Positions 17,101 through 26,179 of a DNA stretch of 64,000 nucleotides are shown here, piece by piece. Positions within the stretch are counted from its first letter, which is position 1; every line of letters starts with the position of its first letter. The position numbers were made by a program, and so were the translations under genes. The notes beneath the pieces were generated by a model that ran no database searches, was not told the origin of the DNA, and worked only from the letters and a program-made list of their open reading frames with translations. Origin of the DNA: Pelagicoccus mobilis (GTDB lineage Bacteria; Verrucomicrobiota; Verrucomicrobiia; Opitutales; Opitutaceae); contig NZ_JAENIL010000027.1 in assembly GCF_016595505.1 (NCBI RefSeq), positions 37,634-101,633 on the forward strand, read 5' to 3'.

Positions 17101-17184
17101 GGCTTTCTCGCGAAGCCGATCAAGCTGGATGACATCAAGGCGTCTTTGCTGGAGGTTTCGGAGGAAATCGCTTCTAGAAACTAG
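14164..17184 (+). CDS. Membrane hybrid sensor histidine kinase (PAS-PAS-HisKA-HATPase-REC)
   Basis: A 1006-residue protein. Transmembrane helix 1 (about 11-30) and helix 2 (about 136-156) enclose a roughly 100-residue periplasmic sensor. A first PAS domain (about 215-325) contains PDGIFICDSEGRIEWANAAF; a second (about 340-455) contains GIWDWDVKRDELVWDD. The HisKA site is MMSHEIRTPMNG with His506. ATPase boxes are NLIGNAIKF, RDTGIGIP and GGSGLGLSIS. After a degenerate linker a receiver domain starts RILVADDNSVNQK and holds the phospho-acceptor Asp in VFMDCQMPEMDG. No Hpt domain is present, so an external one such as 4268-4645 may receive the phosphate. ATG 14164 precedes helix 1. Confidence 0.93.
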   Translation: MTELNRTQLCWSLAALLVTSLVGLLGYELVVKRVIVASETDRLKLWMANPQVSEVDGFEVYKVLADGSLASDETIAIDGLSPEDTLELVFDGKGELGVFRGGWIYVSQVGSWGGEAVSGWNLARSDAGARLEKASLAIGVLTLGFWAGFVLLFYFFHRRVRRILFDDLSHLRERLGLEKDEADRGLRERLSHFSEQIVAAREQEGLLMHEMGRFTAIALNAPDGIFICDSEGRIEWANAAFERMIGYSLEEIQEREPFAHLRNELNDPLYLARLGRALEQEDSVSLELGGWRPDTSEYWTSMQLSPLPTSGEQKKWFFGIQSDITEKRRASLDLEEVSRRFALAMESASVGIWDWDVKRDELVWDDHTYGLYGVSRANFRPSYRSWMNCIDPDDTNRVVRSIDDSLARGKSIELVACVQRPDGKEAYVRSVGRAFLNESGEVMRYIGITSDVTAEHKAERNLIDQKDEAETLAEQLAVAVKKSKKAATEAERATRAKSAFLAMMSHEIRTPMNGVIGMASLLLETELDEHQRDYLNTIRVSGDTLLTLINDILDYSKIESGKLDIEHVPFSIRECVEDAVDLLSSKAAEKGIDLLCRVDLTTPKEVEGDITRLRQILVNLIGNAIKFTEVGEVEVSVSAPENGRIHFAVRDTGIGIPEDRMNRLFEVFSQVDSSTTRKYGGSGLGLSISKQLTNLMGGEMWVESSLGKGSVFHFDIAFDHLEQALPDPIFGEQTELVGRKLLLLVPSAVRRESLRRLYVRWGLEVDFQGSVESMSAKPRDSGKYDFVVVDEGAWDADGGDNKRILNTCSGSDSTAVMLLNHGSNPERFGRSQCVFKPCRVGAMLDALLASKRLLRVKGKHSGSKERVGDEKLASRMPLRILVADDNSVNQKVARMMLKKFGYTPDLVANGLEAVEAVKKRDYDLVFMDCQMPEMDGFEATCVIRQIELERSSSRRSFIYALTANVRGESREMSVEAGMDGFLAKPIKLDDIKASLLEVSEEIASRN

Positions 17185-17239
17185 CGGAAAGCGTTTTGGA
17201 TTGTAGCTGGTCCTGCGGGCTGCTCTTTTGGGTGCTTCG

Positions 17240-17896
17240 ATGGAAGAGACCTCTGAGCCAGCTATACTGTACGACGCCCCCGGTTTTGTTGTTGTGAACA
17301 AGCCATCGGGGATGTTGAGCGAGGGCGGTGGCGAACGAGAGGTGGACTTGGAGCAACGTGTATCCGAATTAGTAGGACGTAAGGTTTGGTGTTGTCACCG
17401 TCTAGATCGTTTGACGAGCGGCGTGCTTGTTCTGAGGAAGGGGAAGCGTTTTTTGAAGGAGTTGTCTGCCCAGTTTGAGAGTCGAGGGGTGAGGAAGGAG
17501 TATTGGCTTCTGGTGGATGGCGTTTGGGATAAGCGCATCCAGAGGGTGGAGTCTCAGATCGATCGAGTTGGTCCTGGACGATTTGCTAATGTGGACGAGG
17601 GGGGCAAACGCGCGGTCAGCACCTTTCAATTGTTGGCAAGTTCGTCCGATTTGGGAGTGAGTTTGGTGAGGGGGCTTTTGAAGACGGGGAGGACGCATCA
17701 GTTGAGGCTGCATGCCCAATTGTGTGGCTGTCCGGTGTATGGGGATCCGCTCTATGGGGAGTGCCGGGAGGGCGCTGTGTTTGGCTTGCATGCTCGGAGC
17801 CTGCGGATGAGTCATCCGGAGACTGGAGAGGCTATGGAGTTTTTGGCTGAGCCGCCGGGAGTTTGGGCTTCGATGCGGCGGGAGTTGGATTTCTAG
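17240..17896 (+). CDS. RluA-family RNA pseudouridine synthase
   Basis: A 218-residue catalytic domain without an S4 domain. The active site is CHRLDRLTSGVLVL with Asp56, and later motifs are TGRTHQLRLHAQLCGCPVYGDPLYG and LHARSLRMSHPETG. It converts uridine to pseudouridine in rRNA or tRNA; the exact target cannot be read from sequence. Length and lack of S4 recall RluA/TruC/RluE-size members. ATG 17240 was preferred over a TTG four codons upstream. Its stop overlaps by four bases the stop of the convergent phosphatase gene. Confidence 0.9.
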   Translation: MEETSEPAILYDAPGFVVVNKPSGMLSEGGGEREVDLEQRVSELVGRKVWCCHRLDRLTSGVLVLRKGKRFLKELSAQFESRGVRKEYWLLVDGVWDKRIQRVESQIDRVGPGRFANVDEGGKRAVSTFQLLASSSDLGVSLVRGLLKTGRTHQLRLHAQLCGCPVYGDPLYGECREGAVFGLHARSLRMSHPETGEAMEFLAEPPGVWASMRRELDF

Positions 17897-18825
17897 GAAA
17901 AGTGTTTTTGTATCAGAGTTTCGACGACGGGGTGGATCTCGTTGGCTAGGGTTTGATTTGCGTAAGCGATCCAGGAGACGGGCGTGGTGGTGTCGAATGG
18001 GATGTCGAGCTTTTTGCTGTGGGGCTGGGTGACGATGACTCCTGCTGCTCGGGCGACGAGGGCGGTGCAGAGGTCGTAGGGATGGCAGCTGAGGGCGAGT
18101 GGGAGACCAAGTTTCTGGAAGGCGAGGGGGCGGATGTCGATGGCGAGGCGATCGTGTCCTGCGATGAGTTCGTAGAGCTGGCCTCCTGTGCTGATGTATT
18201 GGTCGTCGAAGATGAGGGCGTCTTGTCGTTCTTCTTCTGGAGTGAGGTGGGCGTAGAGCTCCTCTTCGAAGGCGGCGAGGGCGGCTTTGGCTTGGGGGAA
18301 GAATTTGGCTACGGAGGCGAATCCGTGTTTTAGATTGGTGGCTCGAGAGGGGCTGGCTGGGAGGTCTTGGGTTTCTCCGGTGAGCAGGTTTTTGGAAATG
18401 CGGCTGAAGGTGGTTTCGCCGCTGGGCGATCGTGTTGCGGCGAGTTGCTCGGACTTGAATTGTTTCGAAGTGGGGAGCTCGGTCATGACCGCGACGGAAA
18501 TGTCTTCTAGCGTCGGGGCGTTGGTATGGGCGGATGGAGTCTGGGCGAGTCCGACCAAGGCCCAGGCCGAGCGTTTGTCGTACATGAGCCCGCGTGTTCC
18601 GTCGATGGGGTCGACGATGAGCTGGCAGGCTAGACGTTGGGGTGGAGTGTCTGCTGGGAAGGTGAGGCGGGTGGCGTCGTCGATGCCTTCCATGATCAAG
18701 CGGACGGGGTATTGCTTAGGCCAGTTATTTGCTAGCCAATCGAGGATGAGTTCTTCGCTGACCTTGTCTATTTGGTAGATGATGTCTGCTTTGGTTTCGG
18801 CGGCGACGGCCGAAAGCGCTTCCAC
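17893..18825 (-). CDS. Inositol monophosphatase family protein
   Basis: At least 310 residues. The metal-binding motif DPIDGTRGLMYDKRSAW is clear, with an upstream acid cluster at IMEGID, and CHPYDLCTALVARAAGVIVT stands where the second metal motif (WDxxA) usually lies. Family members hydrolyse phosphate from inositol phosphates, sugar phosphates or PAP; the substrate is unknown. The only NTG start in this frame is GTG 18825. However, the in-frame codons upstream (about 18,826-18,935) read like the family's N-terminal helix (SLSDEIRDTLYRQQSQS). The true start may therefore be a rare codon upstream, or the N-terminus may have been disrupted. Confidence 0.85.
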   Translation of the reverse strand: MEALSAVAAETKADIIYQIDKVSEELILDWLANNWPKQYPVRLIMEGIDDATRLTFPADTPPQRLACQLIVDPIDGTRGLMYDKRSAWALVGLAQTPSAHTNAPTLEDISVAVMTELPTSKQFKSEQLAATRSPSGETTFSRISKNLLTGETQDLPASPSRATNLKHGFASVAKFFPQAKAALAAFEEELYAHLTPEEERQDALIFDDQYISTGGQLYELIAGHDRLAIDIRPLAFQKLGLPLALSCHPYDLCTALVARAAGVIVTQPHSKKLDIPFDTTTPVSWIAYANQTLANEIHPVVETLIQKHFS

Positions 18826-18963
18826 GCTTTGGCTTTGTTGGCGATAGAGCGTGTCGCGGATCTCGTCGGAGAGTGAACAGAGGAGGGATTGAAGAGTGAA
18901 AAGTGAAGGCTGAATCGTGAAATGGGGTTGAGTGATTTGTGGGAGGCGTTTGGCTAGTTTGCG

Positions 18964-19317
18964 ATGACGAAGCTTTACATGTACAAGGGGTGCGACGGTT
19001 GTCGCAAGGCGAAGAAGTGGCTAGCGGAAAAGGGCGTGGATTTTGAGGAGATCGCGATTCGCGAGGTGACTCCGAGCAAGGGGGAATTAAAGGAGGCTCT
19101 TGCGTCTCATGATATGAACCTGCGGAAGCTCTTTAATGTGTCTGGAGGCGACTATCGTAGCATGGGCTTGAAGGAGAAGCTACCCCAGATGGAGTTGGAC
19201 GATGCGTTGGAGCTTTTGGTGTCGAACGGAAATCTTGTGAAACGTCCGTTTTTGGCGACGGATCGTGGGTGTATCAGCGGATTTGATACGGTGGTCTGGG
19301 AGCAGCTGGTTGGGTAG
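18964..19317 (+). CDS. ArsC/Spx-family thioredoxin-fold protein
   Basis: A 117-residue protein of the arsenate reductase-like group. It starts MTKLYMYKGCDGCRKAKKWL with a CxxC redox site (Cys10, Cys13). KEKLPQMELDDALELL and NLVKRPFLA match the family's C-terminal half, where substrate or RNA-polymerase contacts lie. The second cysteine favours the Spx/MgsR/YffB-type branch rather than a classical arsenate reductase. No ars genes adjoin, so no arsenic role is claimed. The insertion sequence begins 64 bases downstream. Confidence 0.87.
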   Translation: MTKLYMYKGCDGCRKAKKWLAEKGVDFEEIAIREVTPSKGELKEALASHDMNLRKLFNVSGGDYRSMGLKEKLPQMELDDALELLVSNGNLVKRPFLATDRGCISGFDTVVWEQLVG

Positions 19318-19391
19318 GTTGTTTTGCCCACGAAGTGCACGAAGATGTTATTAGCTGGGTAAGCGATCGGCAACGACGGAGCAACTGTGTC

Positions 19392-20327
19392 TCATGCAAG
19401 CTGTAAGTTGAGTTTTTTCAGTACGCTTTGCATGTGGATTATGAGCTTTCGCATGGCTGCTGTGATGGCGACGTTGTAGGGCTTGCCCGATTCGTTGAGC
19501 AGCCTGTCGACCTGCTCGCGTATGACCTTGTTGTGGGTGGCCGCGGTTCTCGCGGCCATGTAGAGGGCTTTCCTGACCTTGGCCTTTCCGCATTGGATGT
19601 AGCGCTTGCCTTTCTTGTTTCCGCTGTCGCGGTTGAAGGGGGCGAGCCCGGTAAGGGCGACGAGCTGGTTGCGTCCCATGGTCTCGATCTGCCCCATGTA
19701 GGCGATCACGCTCCATGCGGTGACTTCCCCTACGCCGCATATGCTTTGCAGGGCTTGGCTGCGCTGCTTTTGCTCGCGGTCTTCGGCCAGCCGTTGGCGT
19801 ATTAGCTTGTCGACTTGGTCTATCTGTTCCTTGGCGTGGTCGAGGGTGCTTCGAATGAGCGGGGCGGTCGTTTCGCGGGCCTTTTGCAGGCGGTTCTTTT
19901 CCCTTGCGATCAGATCGCTGAGATGGGCCCTACGGTCGAGCAGCTCGGCGACTTGCTTTTGCGTAGCGTTTGGCTTGGCGCTTGGCTGGAGCTTCTTCTC
20001 CTTGGCGAAGCGGCTTAGCAGCTGGGCGTCTATGGGGTCGGTCTTGGCCTTTGTCCCTTCGCTTGCGGCGAAGCCCTTGACTCTGCGGGTGTCGACGAGG
20101 TGGTAGGCTATGCCTGCCGAGTCGAGGGCGTCCACGAGCTTTCTTTCGTAGCCTCCCGTGGGCTCGAGCGCCACCAGAGGGGAGTCGAACCTCGCTATCT
20201 TCTCGAGGATTCCCGGGAGGGAGTCCTTGTTGTAGGCGAAGGACTCGTTGCGTTCGCCGGTGTGTATTTGTAATGACTGTTTGGCTACGTCGATTCCGAC
20301 GTAGTGGTATTGTTTATTGTAGGACAT
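19392..20327 (-). CDS. IS110-family transposase (bridge-RNA-guided recombinase)
   Basis: A 311-residue protein starting MSYNKQYHYVGIDVAKQ. The N-terminal RuvC-like DEDD domain shows GIDVAK, ALEPTGGYE and KTDPIDAQLLSRF. A coiled region follows (about 110-200). The C-terminal domain has ICGVGEVTAWSVIAYMG and GLAPFNRDSGNKKGKRYI, containing the serine used for strand exchange. No stop or frameshift interrupts it, so it is probably active. ATG 20327 was preferred over an upstream in-frame codon, because the non-coding region directly upstream appears to encode the guide RNA. Confidence 0.95.
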   Translation of the reverse strand: MSYNKQYHYVGIDVAKQSLQIHTGERNESFAYNKDSLPGILEKIARFDSPLVALEPTGGYERKLVDALDSAGIAYHLVDTRRVKGFAASEGTKAKTDPIDAQLLSRFAKEKKLQPSAKPNATQKQVAELLDRRAHLSDLIAREKNRLQKARETTAPLIRSTLDHAKEQIDQVDKLIRQRLAEDREQKQRSQALQSICGVGEVTAWSVIAYMGQIETMGRNQLVALTGLAPFNRDSGNKKGKRYIQCGKAKVRKALYMAARTAATHNKVIREQVDRLLNESGKPYNVAITAAMRKLIIHMQSVLKKLNLQLA

Positions 20328-20329
20328 GG

Positions 20330-20505
20330 CGTATATCAGGCTTGTGAGGCGAACTCGTCGGCGCTTGGCTGAAGGTTCCGGCAACTGTTCGATATCATGC
20401 CAGGAAGGCCGCCCGGGCGGCTATGCTCCGTCTCGAACTCGATGGGTTCCCGCGTTGCCTGGCCTTTCCCTTGCGGCCGCCGGCCCCGAGATGCCTCTCG
20501 GGTCC
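20330..20505 (-). ncRNA. Candidate bridge RNA of the IS110 element
   Basis: The non-coding end upstream of the transposase contains four short segments, each including the GC core. Read on the + strand: GCTTGT (20340-20345) matches the element end at 20628-20633 in reverse complement. GCAACTGT (20381-20388) is identical to the other element end at 19381-19388. GCTCCGTC (20425-20432) is the reverse complement of the left target flank 19375-19382. GCGTTGCC (20452-20459) is identical to the right target flank 20632-20639. On the RNA (minus strand) this gives target guides first, donor guides second, as known for IS621. GGCC-rich arms at 20402-20410 and 20461-20469 enclose the target loop. Ends are approximate. 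Confidence 0.78.
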
Positions 20506-20547
20506 GGCTTCCTGAACGAAAGCGATGGTGCAGCCTTGGGTATGGCA

Positions 20548-20600
20548 GTTCGAGCCCTTCCTCCGACGAGTTTTATTCCCATTCTCGGAAGGGCTCGAAC
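20548..20600. repeat. 14-bp perfect inverted repeat in IS left end
   Basis: GTTCGAGCCCTTCC (20548-20561) and GGAAGGGCTCGAAC (20587-20600) are perfect inverted arms around a 25-base spacer. It lies inside the insertion sequence between the tip and the guide region. It could be a promoter-proximal or 5' stem of the guide RNA, or a recombinase binding site. Confidence 0.75.
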
Positions 20601-20642
20601 TACCGCTTGAGGCTATTGAGCTAACCTACAAGCGTTGCCCTC

Positions 20643-20927
20643 CTATCGGTCGCTGTGGCCTAGAGGGCGGTCGGGGTCGATGCGATCGCGGACGAGCTGT
20701 TTGAGCTCTTTCGATTCTGGGAAGCGTCCGGCTTCTTTTCGGGAGAAGATGAGCTCGTCGTCGAGGCGGATTTCCATGATGCCCCCGGTGCCGGGCTGGA
20801 GGGCGACTTCGCCTAGGTCTTGGCCGAAGGTGTTGAGTAGTTCTTGAGCGAGCCAAGCGGCGCGAAGCATCCAGTTGCACTGGCTGCAGTAAAGAATGGA
20901 TACGCGTGGAGATTTGGTGTCGGGCAT
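20643..20927 (-). CDS. SelT/SelW/SelH (Rdx)-family thioredoxin-like protein
   Basis: A 94-residue protein starting MPDTKSPRVSILYCSQCNWM. The CxxC site (Cys14, Cys17) at the end of the first strand, followed by a helix (LRAAWLAQELLNTFG) and GTGGIMEIRLDDELIFSRKEAGRFPESKELK broken over two strands, is the Rdx family pattern. The position equivalent to selenocysteine in animal members is Cys. A redox role is likely, partner unknown. The ATG at 20927 lies inside a longer open frame that overlaps recQ and is ignored. The insertion sequence sits just past its stop. Confidence 0.88.
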   Translation of the reverse strand: MPDTKSPRVSILYCSQCNWMLRAAWLAQELLNTFGQDLGEVALQPGTGGIMEIRLDDELIFSRKEAGRFPESKELKQLVRDRIDPDRPLGHSDR

Positions 20928-20959
20928 GGTACTGGGTTTGATAAAAATGCTTCTGGATC

Positions 20960-22798
<1,839 letters not shown>

Positions 22799-22944
22799 TT
22801 CGAGAAAAAGGAGGAAGGATGATTTATGAAGTGGGAGGTGGAAAGGGAAAAGGCTGGGAATGGGTAAAGGGGCGTAGGGGGGATTCAAGAGGAAAGCTGG
22901 GAATTGACTTGCATGCGGGGGGAGCGGTGGGGCGTTGTTGGGGT

Positions 22945-23877
22945 ATGGATTTATTTAAATGCGTTCGCTCAATGGTTTCTTTGATCGCGACAGTCTCCGT
23001 GTTGGCGGGGGCTGCGATGGCCGGGGAGGCTGAGCATGATGCTCTGGTCGCTTTGGCGAAGGACAAGGAGTCGGATTTCGAGACAGCGCTTTCTGAGGCG
23101 GTGGAGTCTGGGATGTCGGCGGACTGGATTTTGGAGGCGGAGATCGTGCGTATGTTGAGTACGGGCGACTTTGCGGCGATGACTGGATTGCCTGAACGCA
23201 TCGACGCGGTGGGGGACGACTTTCGCTTCGGGGTTGGGCGTGATTTTTATTCGGCGGAGCAGCTGGAGGGATTTGCGGACACGCTGCGTTGTGTGATCGC
23301 TTACCAGGCGAGCGACAAGGAGGCGTTTGAGAAGTACGCGATTCGTTCTTACGCGAAGGCTCCTGGCTTCAACAGCGCCTTCGGGATTGGCGAGTTGCTG
23401 GCCCGCCAGAAAATGGAGGCTGCTCAGGAGATGGCGATGGCGGATTTTAAGGTGCCGATGGACATGGTTTTGGCCAATGCCGAGGGCGAGAGTAAAACGC
23501 TGTCCGAGTGGATGGGCCAGGACGAGGTGATGCTGGTCGACTTTTGGGCGAGCTGGTGCGGGCCTTGTATCCGCTTGATGCCGAGTTTGAAGGAGAAGCA
23601 GGAGAAGCTGTCCAAGCAGGGCGTTTTTGTGGCGGGGATCAATACCGACAAGCGTGACCAGCTAAACAATGCGACGACGGTTCGCGAGCGTCAGGGGATG
23701 GATTCGGTGCCTTGGCTTTTGGATCGCAACGGTGGCGACCTTAGCGGAATGTTGATGATCGATTCGATTCCTCGCATGGTGCTGATCGATCGTGAGGGTA
23801 GCGTGCTTTATAACGGGCATCCGCAGGATCCTTCGTTGAACGATGCCCTGGCGAGCGTTGGGGTGGACCTGCACTAA
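22945..23877 (+). CDS. Exported TlpA-like thioredoxin with N-terminal helical domain
   Basis: A 310-residue protein. A signal peptide occupies about residues 5-27 (VSLIATVSVLAGAAMAG). Residues about 30-165 are helical and match no family I recognise. The C-terminal thioredoxin domain has VDFWASWCGPCIRLMPSL with Cys205 and Cys208 and a cis-Pro at SIPRMVLID. TlpA/ResA-type proteins reduce disulfides in exported proteins or cytochromes. ATG 22945 was chosen; another ATG ten codons later is possible. No cytochrome maturation genes adjoin. Confidence 0.87.
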   Translation: MDLFKCVRSMVSLIATVSVLAGAAMAGEAEHDALVALAKDKESDFETALSEAVESGMSADWILEAEIVRMLSTGDFAAMTGLPERIDAVGDDFRFGVGRDFYSAEQLEGFADTLRCVIAYQASDKEAFEKYAIRSYAKAPGFNSAFGIGELLARQKMEAAQEMAMADFKVPMDMVLANAEGESKTLSEWMGQDEVMLVDFWASWCGPCIRLMPSLKEKQEKLSKQGVFVAGINTDKRDQLNNATTVRERQGMDSVPWLLDRNGGDLSGMLMIDSIPRMVLIDREGSVLYNGHPQDPSLNDALASVGVDLH

Positions 23878-23889
23878 GCTCTTTAGCTT

Positions 23890-24996
23890 TCAGAATTTTT
23901 TGGCCAAGCGTCTACCGAGGTGGATGCTTGGCTTTTCTATGTACCGGTAGCAGAGGTGCGCGAGCGCGAAGGTGAGGGTCGTGCAGAGAGCAAGGAGGAG
24001 CTCCAGTCGGACTTGTGGGAGTTCGGCGTTTGTCCAGAGTTTCGCGACTAGGTCGAACACGATTGCGTGGAAGAGGTAGGCGGAGTAGGTGGTTCGTCCT
24101 GCGGAGGCTAGCCAGCTGGGAGTTGGTTTTAGGAGAAAAAAGAGGGCGAAGAGTCCAATGCCGAGGGCGTGTCCCCAGCCGTATCCGAACCATGGTGCTT
24201 CCCCGGTTAAGAATCCTTTTTGGATGCCCGAGAGGAAGGGCGAGAGGGTCAGGTAGACCATGACTCCGAGGAGGGCTTTGGCCGCCAGCTTGTGATAGTT
24301 GGTCTTGCCGAAAAACGGGTCGGTATCCAGTTCGCAGACACAACGCAGGGTGGCGGTGGTGAACATGATGCTGAGCAGATCGCCTAGGATGGGCAAGTTG
24401 CCTTGGTATTCCCAAAGTAGTTTGGACTGCCAGAGCGTATAGGACAGGGCGAAGCCGAGAAGGCAGGCCAGGAGTCTGTGGCGGGTGAAGGCAAGGTAGA
24501 GGGCGGCGACGAAGACGTAGAATACGAGCTCGATTTCGAGGGTCCAGTAGAGCCCCATGACATGGGGCTCGTTCATGAACGTGGCTCCCATCAGGAAGTT
24601 GGCGAGTAGGGTGGTGGCTGGCCACTCTTTGCCACTGCCCTGCCAGATGGCGAGGAGGCCGATAAGTATCGAGAGCCAGTAGATGGGGTAGAGGCGGAAG
24701 AAGCGATTGATCGCGAAACGTCTCAAAGCAGGGAAGCGCTCTCCTCTGAGGGAGTTGGGAATGACGAATCCGCTGATGCAGAAGAAGGCGACGACTCCGA
24801 TGCGGCCGAAATCGTAGTGTTCGGCTACTTCTTTCATCCACGCTCCTCCAGAGGCGATTTGTAGGAGGGATTCGGATACGTGGTGCCAGATTACCAGAAA
24901 GCAAGCGATAGCTCGCAGACTGTCTAGGGAAGCGAAACGACTTTTTGAGGGATTTGAGATGTGGGACTTTCTGGGATAAGTGTTGATGCCTGACAA
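23890..24996 (-). CDS. Acyltransferase 3 family membrane protein
   Basis: About 368 residues with about ten membrane helices. The start FASLDSLRAIACFLVIWHHVSES carries the conserved His of acyltransferase 3 (OafA/YrhL type), and VAFFCISGFVIPNSLRGE and RFAINRFFRLYPIYW are further family signatures. These proteins O-acylate cell-surface sugars or lipids in the inner membrane. The start is uncertain: TTG 24996 and TTG 25059 are both in frame and no ATG precedes the first helix. The divergent dus gene starts at 25070, so both promoters may overlap the 25,000 region. Confidence 0.85.
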   Translation of the reverse strand: MSGINTYPRKSHISNPSKSRFASLDSLRAIACFLVIWHHVSESLLQIASGGAWMKEVAEHYDFGRIGVVAFFCISGFVIPNSLRGERFPALRRFAINRFFRLYPIYWLSILIGLLAIWQGSGKEWPATTLLANFLMGATFMNEPHVMGLYWTLEIELVFYVFVAALYLAFTRHRLLACLLGFALSYTLWQSKLLWEYQGNLPILGDLLSIMFTTATLRCVCELDTDPFFGKTNYHKLAAKALLGVMVYLTLSPFLSGIQKGFLTGEAPWFGYGWGHALGIGLFALFFLLKPTPSWLASAGRTTYSAYLFHAIVFDLVAKLWTNAELPQVRLELLLALCTTLTFALAHLCYRYIEKPSIHLGRRLAKKF

Positions 24997-25069
24997 GCTT
25001 GCAGCGGTTGGCGGCAAAATTTGGGTTGTCCGAGCGGGTGCTTGGCGGTTTGGTGGCAATTGTCACAAG

Positions 25070-26170
25070 ATGAAAATCGGTAGCTTAGAACTTGAATCGA
25101 ATCTTTTCCTGTCGCCTTTGGCGGGGTATACGAATCTCCCTTTCCGACTGACTGCGAAGACTTTAGGTGGGCTTAGCCTGGTGACGACCGATCTCGTGAA
25201 CGCGCGCTCTTTGCTAGAGGGGCGGGCTGTCGCCTACAAGATGATCGCGACGGATGCGCGTGAGCAACCGATGGCGGTGCAGCTTTTTGGTGGTGTTGCG
25301 GAGGAGATGCGGGATGCGGCGGTGATCGCTGAGGAGAAGGGGGCGCAGTCGGTGGACATCAATATGGGCTGCCCGGTGAAGAAGGTGGTTAAAACCGGCA
25401 GTGGTTCTTCGATGATGAAGGATCAGGACAAGACGCAGGCGTTGGTGAAGGGGATGATCGACGCGGTCGATATTCCGGTGACGGCGAAGATGCGACTTGG
25501 CTGGGATTCGGAGAACATCACTGCTCCAGATTTAGCGAAAGCTCTGGAGGATGTAGGCGTATCGGCAATTTTTATACATGGGCGGACGCGTGCTCAGGGA
25601 TTTTCAGGCGGTGTCGACTTGGAAGGAATTCGGAAGGTGAAAGAGGCGGTGAGGTCGATCCCGGTGATTGGGAACGGCGATGTGACGACTCCGGAAGCGG
25701 CGAGAATTATGCTGGAACGCACGGGCTGCGACGGGGTGAGTATCGGGCGCGGGGCGTTTTATAATCCGTGGATATTTAAGCAAACGAACCACTATCTGAA
25801 TACGGGGGAGTTGCTGGCTGATCCGACTTTCGAGCAGCGTGTCGAGTTGATGCGGGTGCATCTAGAGCGTATGATCGAGTTTTATGGCCAGCTGAAGGGC
25901 TGTATCCAATTTCGGAAGGTGGCTGTCTGGTACGCGAAGCGATTTGGTCCTTCGAAGTACTTTAAGGACCGTGTGATCCGTCTCGAGAGTATGGAGCACT
26001 TTGAGGAGGTGATGACAGGGTACCGCCAATGGAGGCTACGGTTCTGCGATGACGATGGTGAACTTTTGGAGAAGTATCGCCCGGTGGATCCCTATTCGTC
26101 GATTACGCACACGCCTCAAGAACCGCTGGACAAGATCAAGGTGCCGAAGGGGCCAGTTGAGAAGTGGTAG
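25070..26170 (+). CDS. dus: tRNA-dihydrouridine synthase
   Basis: A 366-residue FMN-dependent TIM-barrel enzyme. It starts MKIGSLELESNLFLSPLAGYT. Signatures are VQLFGG, VDINMGCPVKKVVKTGSGSS with the conserved Cys, PVTAKMRLGWD, IFIHGRTRAQGFSG, VIGNGDVTTPEAA and CDGVSIGRGAFYNPWIF. It reduces uridine in the D-loop of tRNA. It is closest in layout to the DusB branch but the branch is not assigned. The ATG at 25070 lies in a longer frame whose upstream part is antisense to the acyltransferase and is ignored. Confidence 0.95.
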   Translation: MKIGSLELESNLFLSPLAGYTNLPFRLTAKTLGGLSLVTTDLVNARSLLEGRAVAYKMIATDAREQPMAVQLFGGVAEEMRDAAVIAEEKGAQSVDINMGCPVKKVVKTGSGSSMMKDQDKTQALVKGMIDAVDIPVTAKMRLGWDSENITAPDLAKALEDVGVSAIFIHGRTRAQGFSGGVDLEGIRKVKEAVRSIPVIGNGDVTTPEAARIMLERTGCDGVSIGRGAFYNPWIFKQTNHYLNTGELLADPTFEQRVELMRVHLERMIEFYGQLKGCIQFRKVAVWYAKRFGPSKYFKDRVIRLESMEHFEEVMTGYRQWRLRFCDDDGELLEKYRPVDPYSSITHTPQEPLDKIKVPKGPVEKW

Positions 26171-26179
26171 GTCTCTGAT

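Larger units (their letters stand above)
19381..20633. mobile_element. IS110-family insertion sequence in a REP-like palindrome
   Basis: The element contains a transposase gene on the minus strand and about 305 non-coding bases at its left end (high-coordinate side). The flanks read GGCAACGACGGA-GC on one side and GC-GTTGCCCTCC on the other. Joined across one GC they rebuild a REP-like palindrome of the same type as the one at 27541-27560 (GGCAATGACGGAGCATTGCC). The boundaries are thus set by a shared GC dinucleotide core, as expected for IS110 elements, which make no longer target duplication. Insertion is 10 bases past the stop of the SelW-like gene. About 1.25 kb long; appears intact. Confidence 0.88.

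Noticed and set aside
19329..19348. CACGAAGTGCACGAAGATG segment before the insertion sequence
   Set aside because: Contains a short direct repeat (CACGAAG) but no second copy was seen in the window, so it is not listed as a repeat feature.
22799..22944. Purine-rich gap between recQ and the TlpA-like gene as a possible gene start extension
   Set aside because: The in-frame upstream codons of the TlpA-like gene are Gly/Arg/Lys low-complexity and precede the signal peptide.
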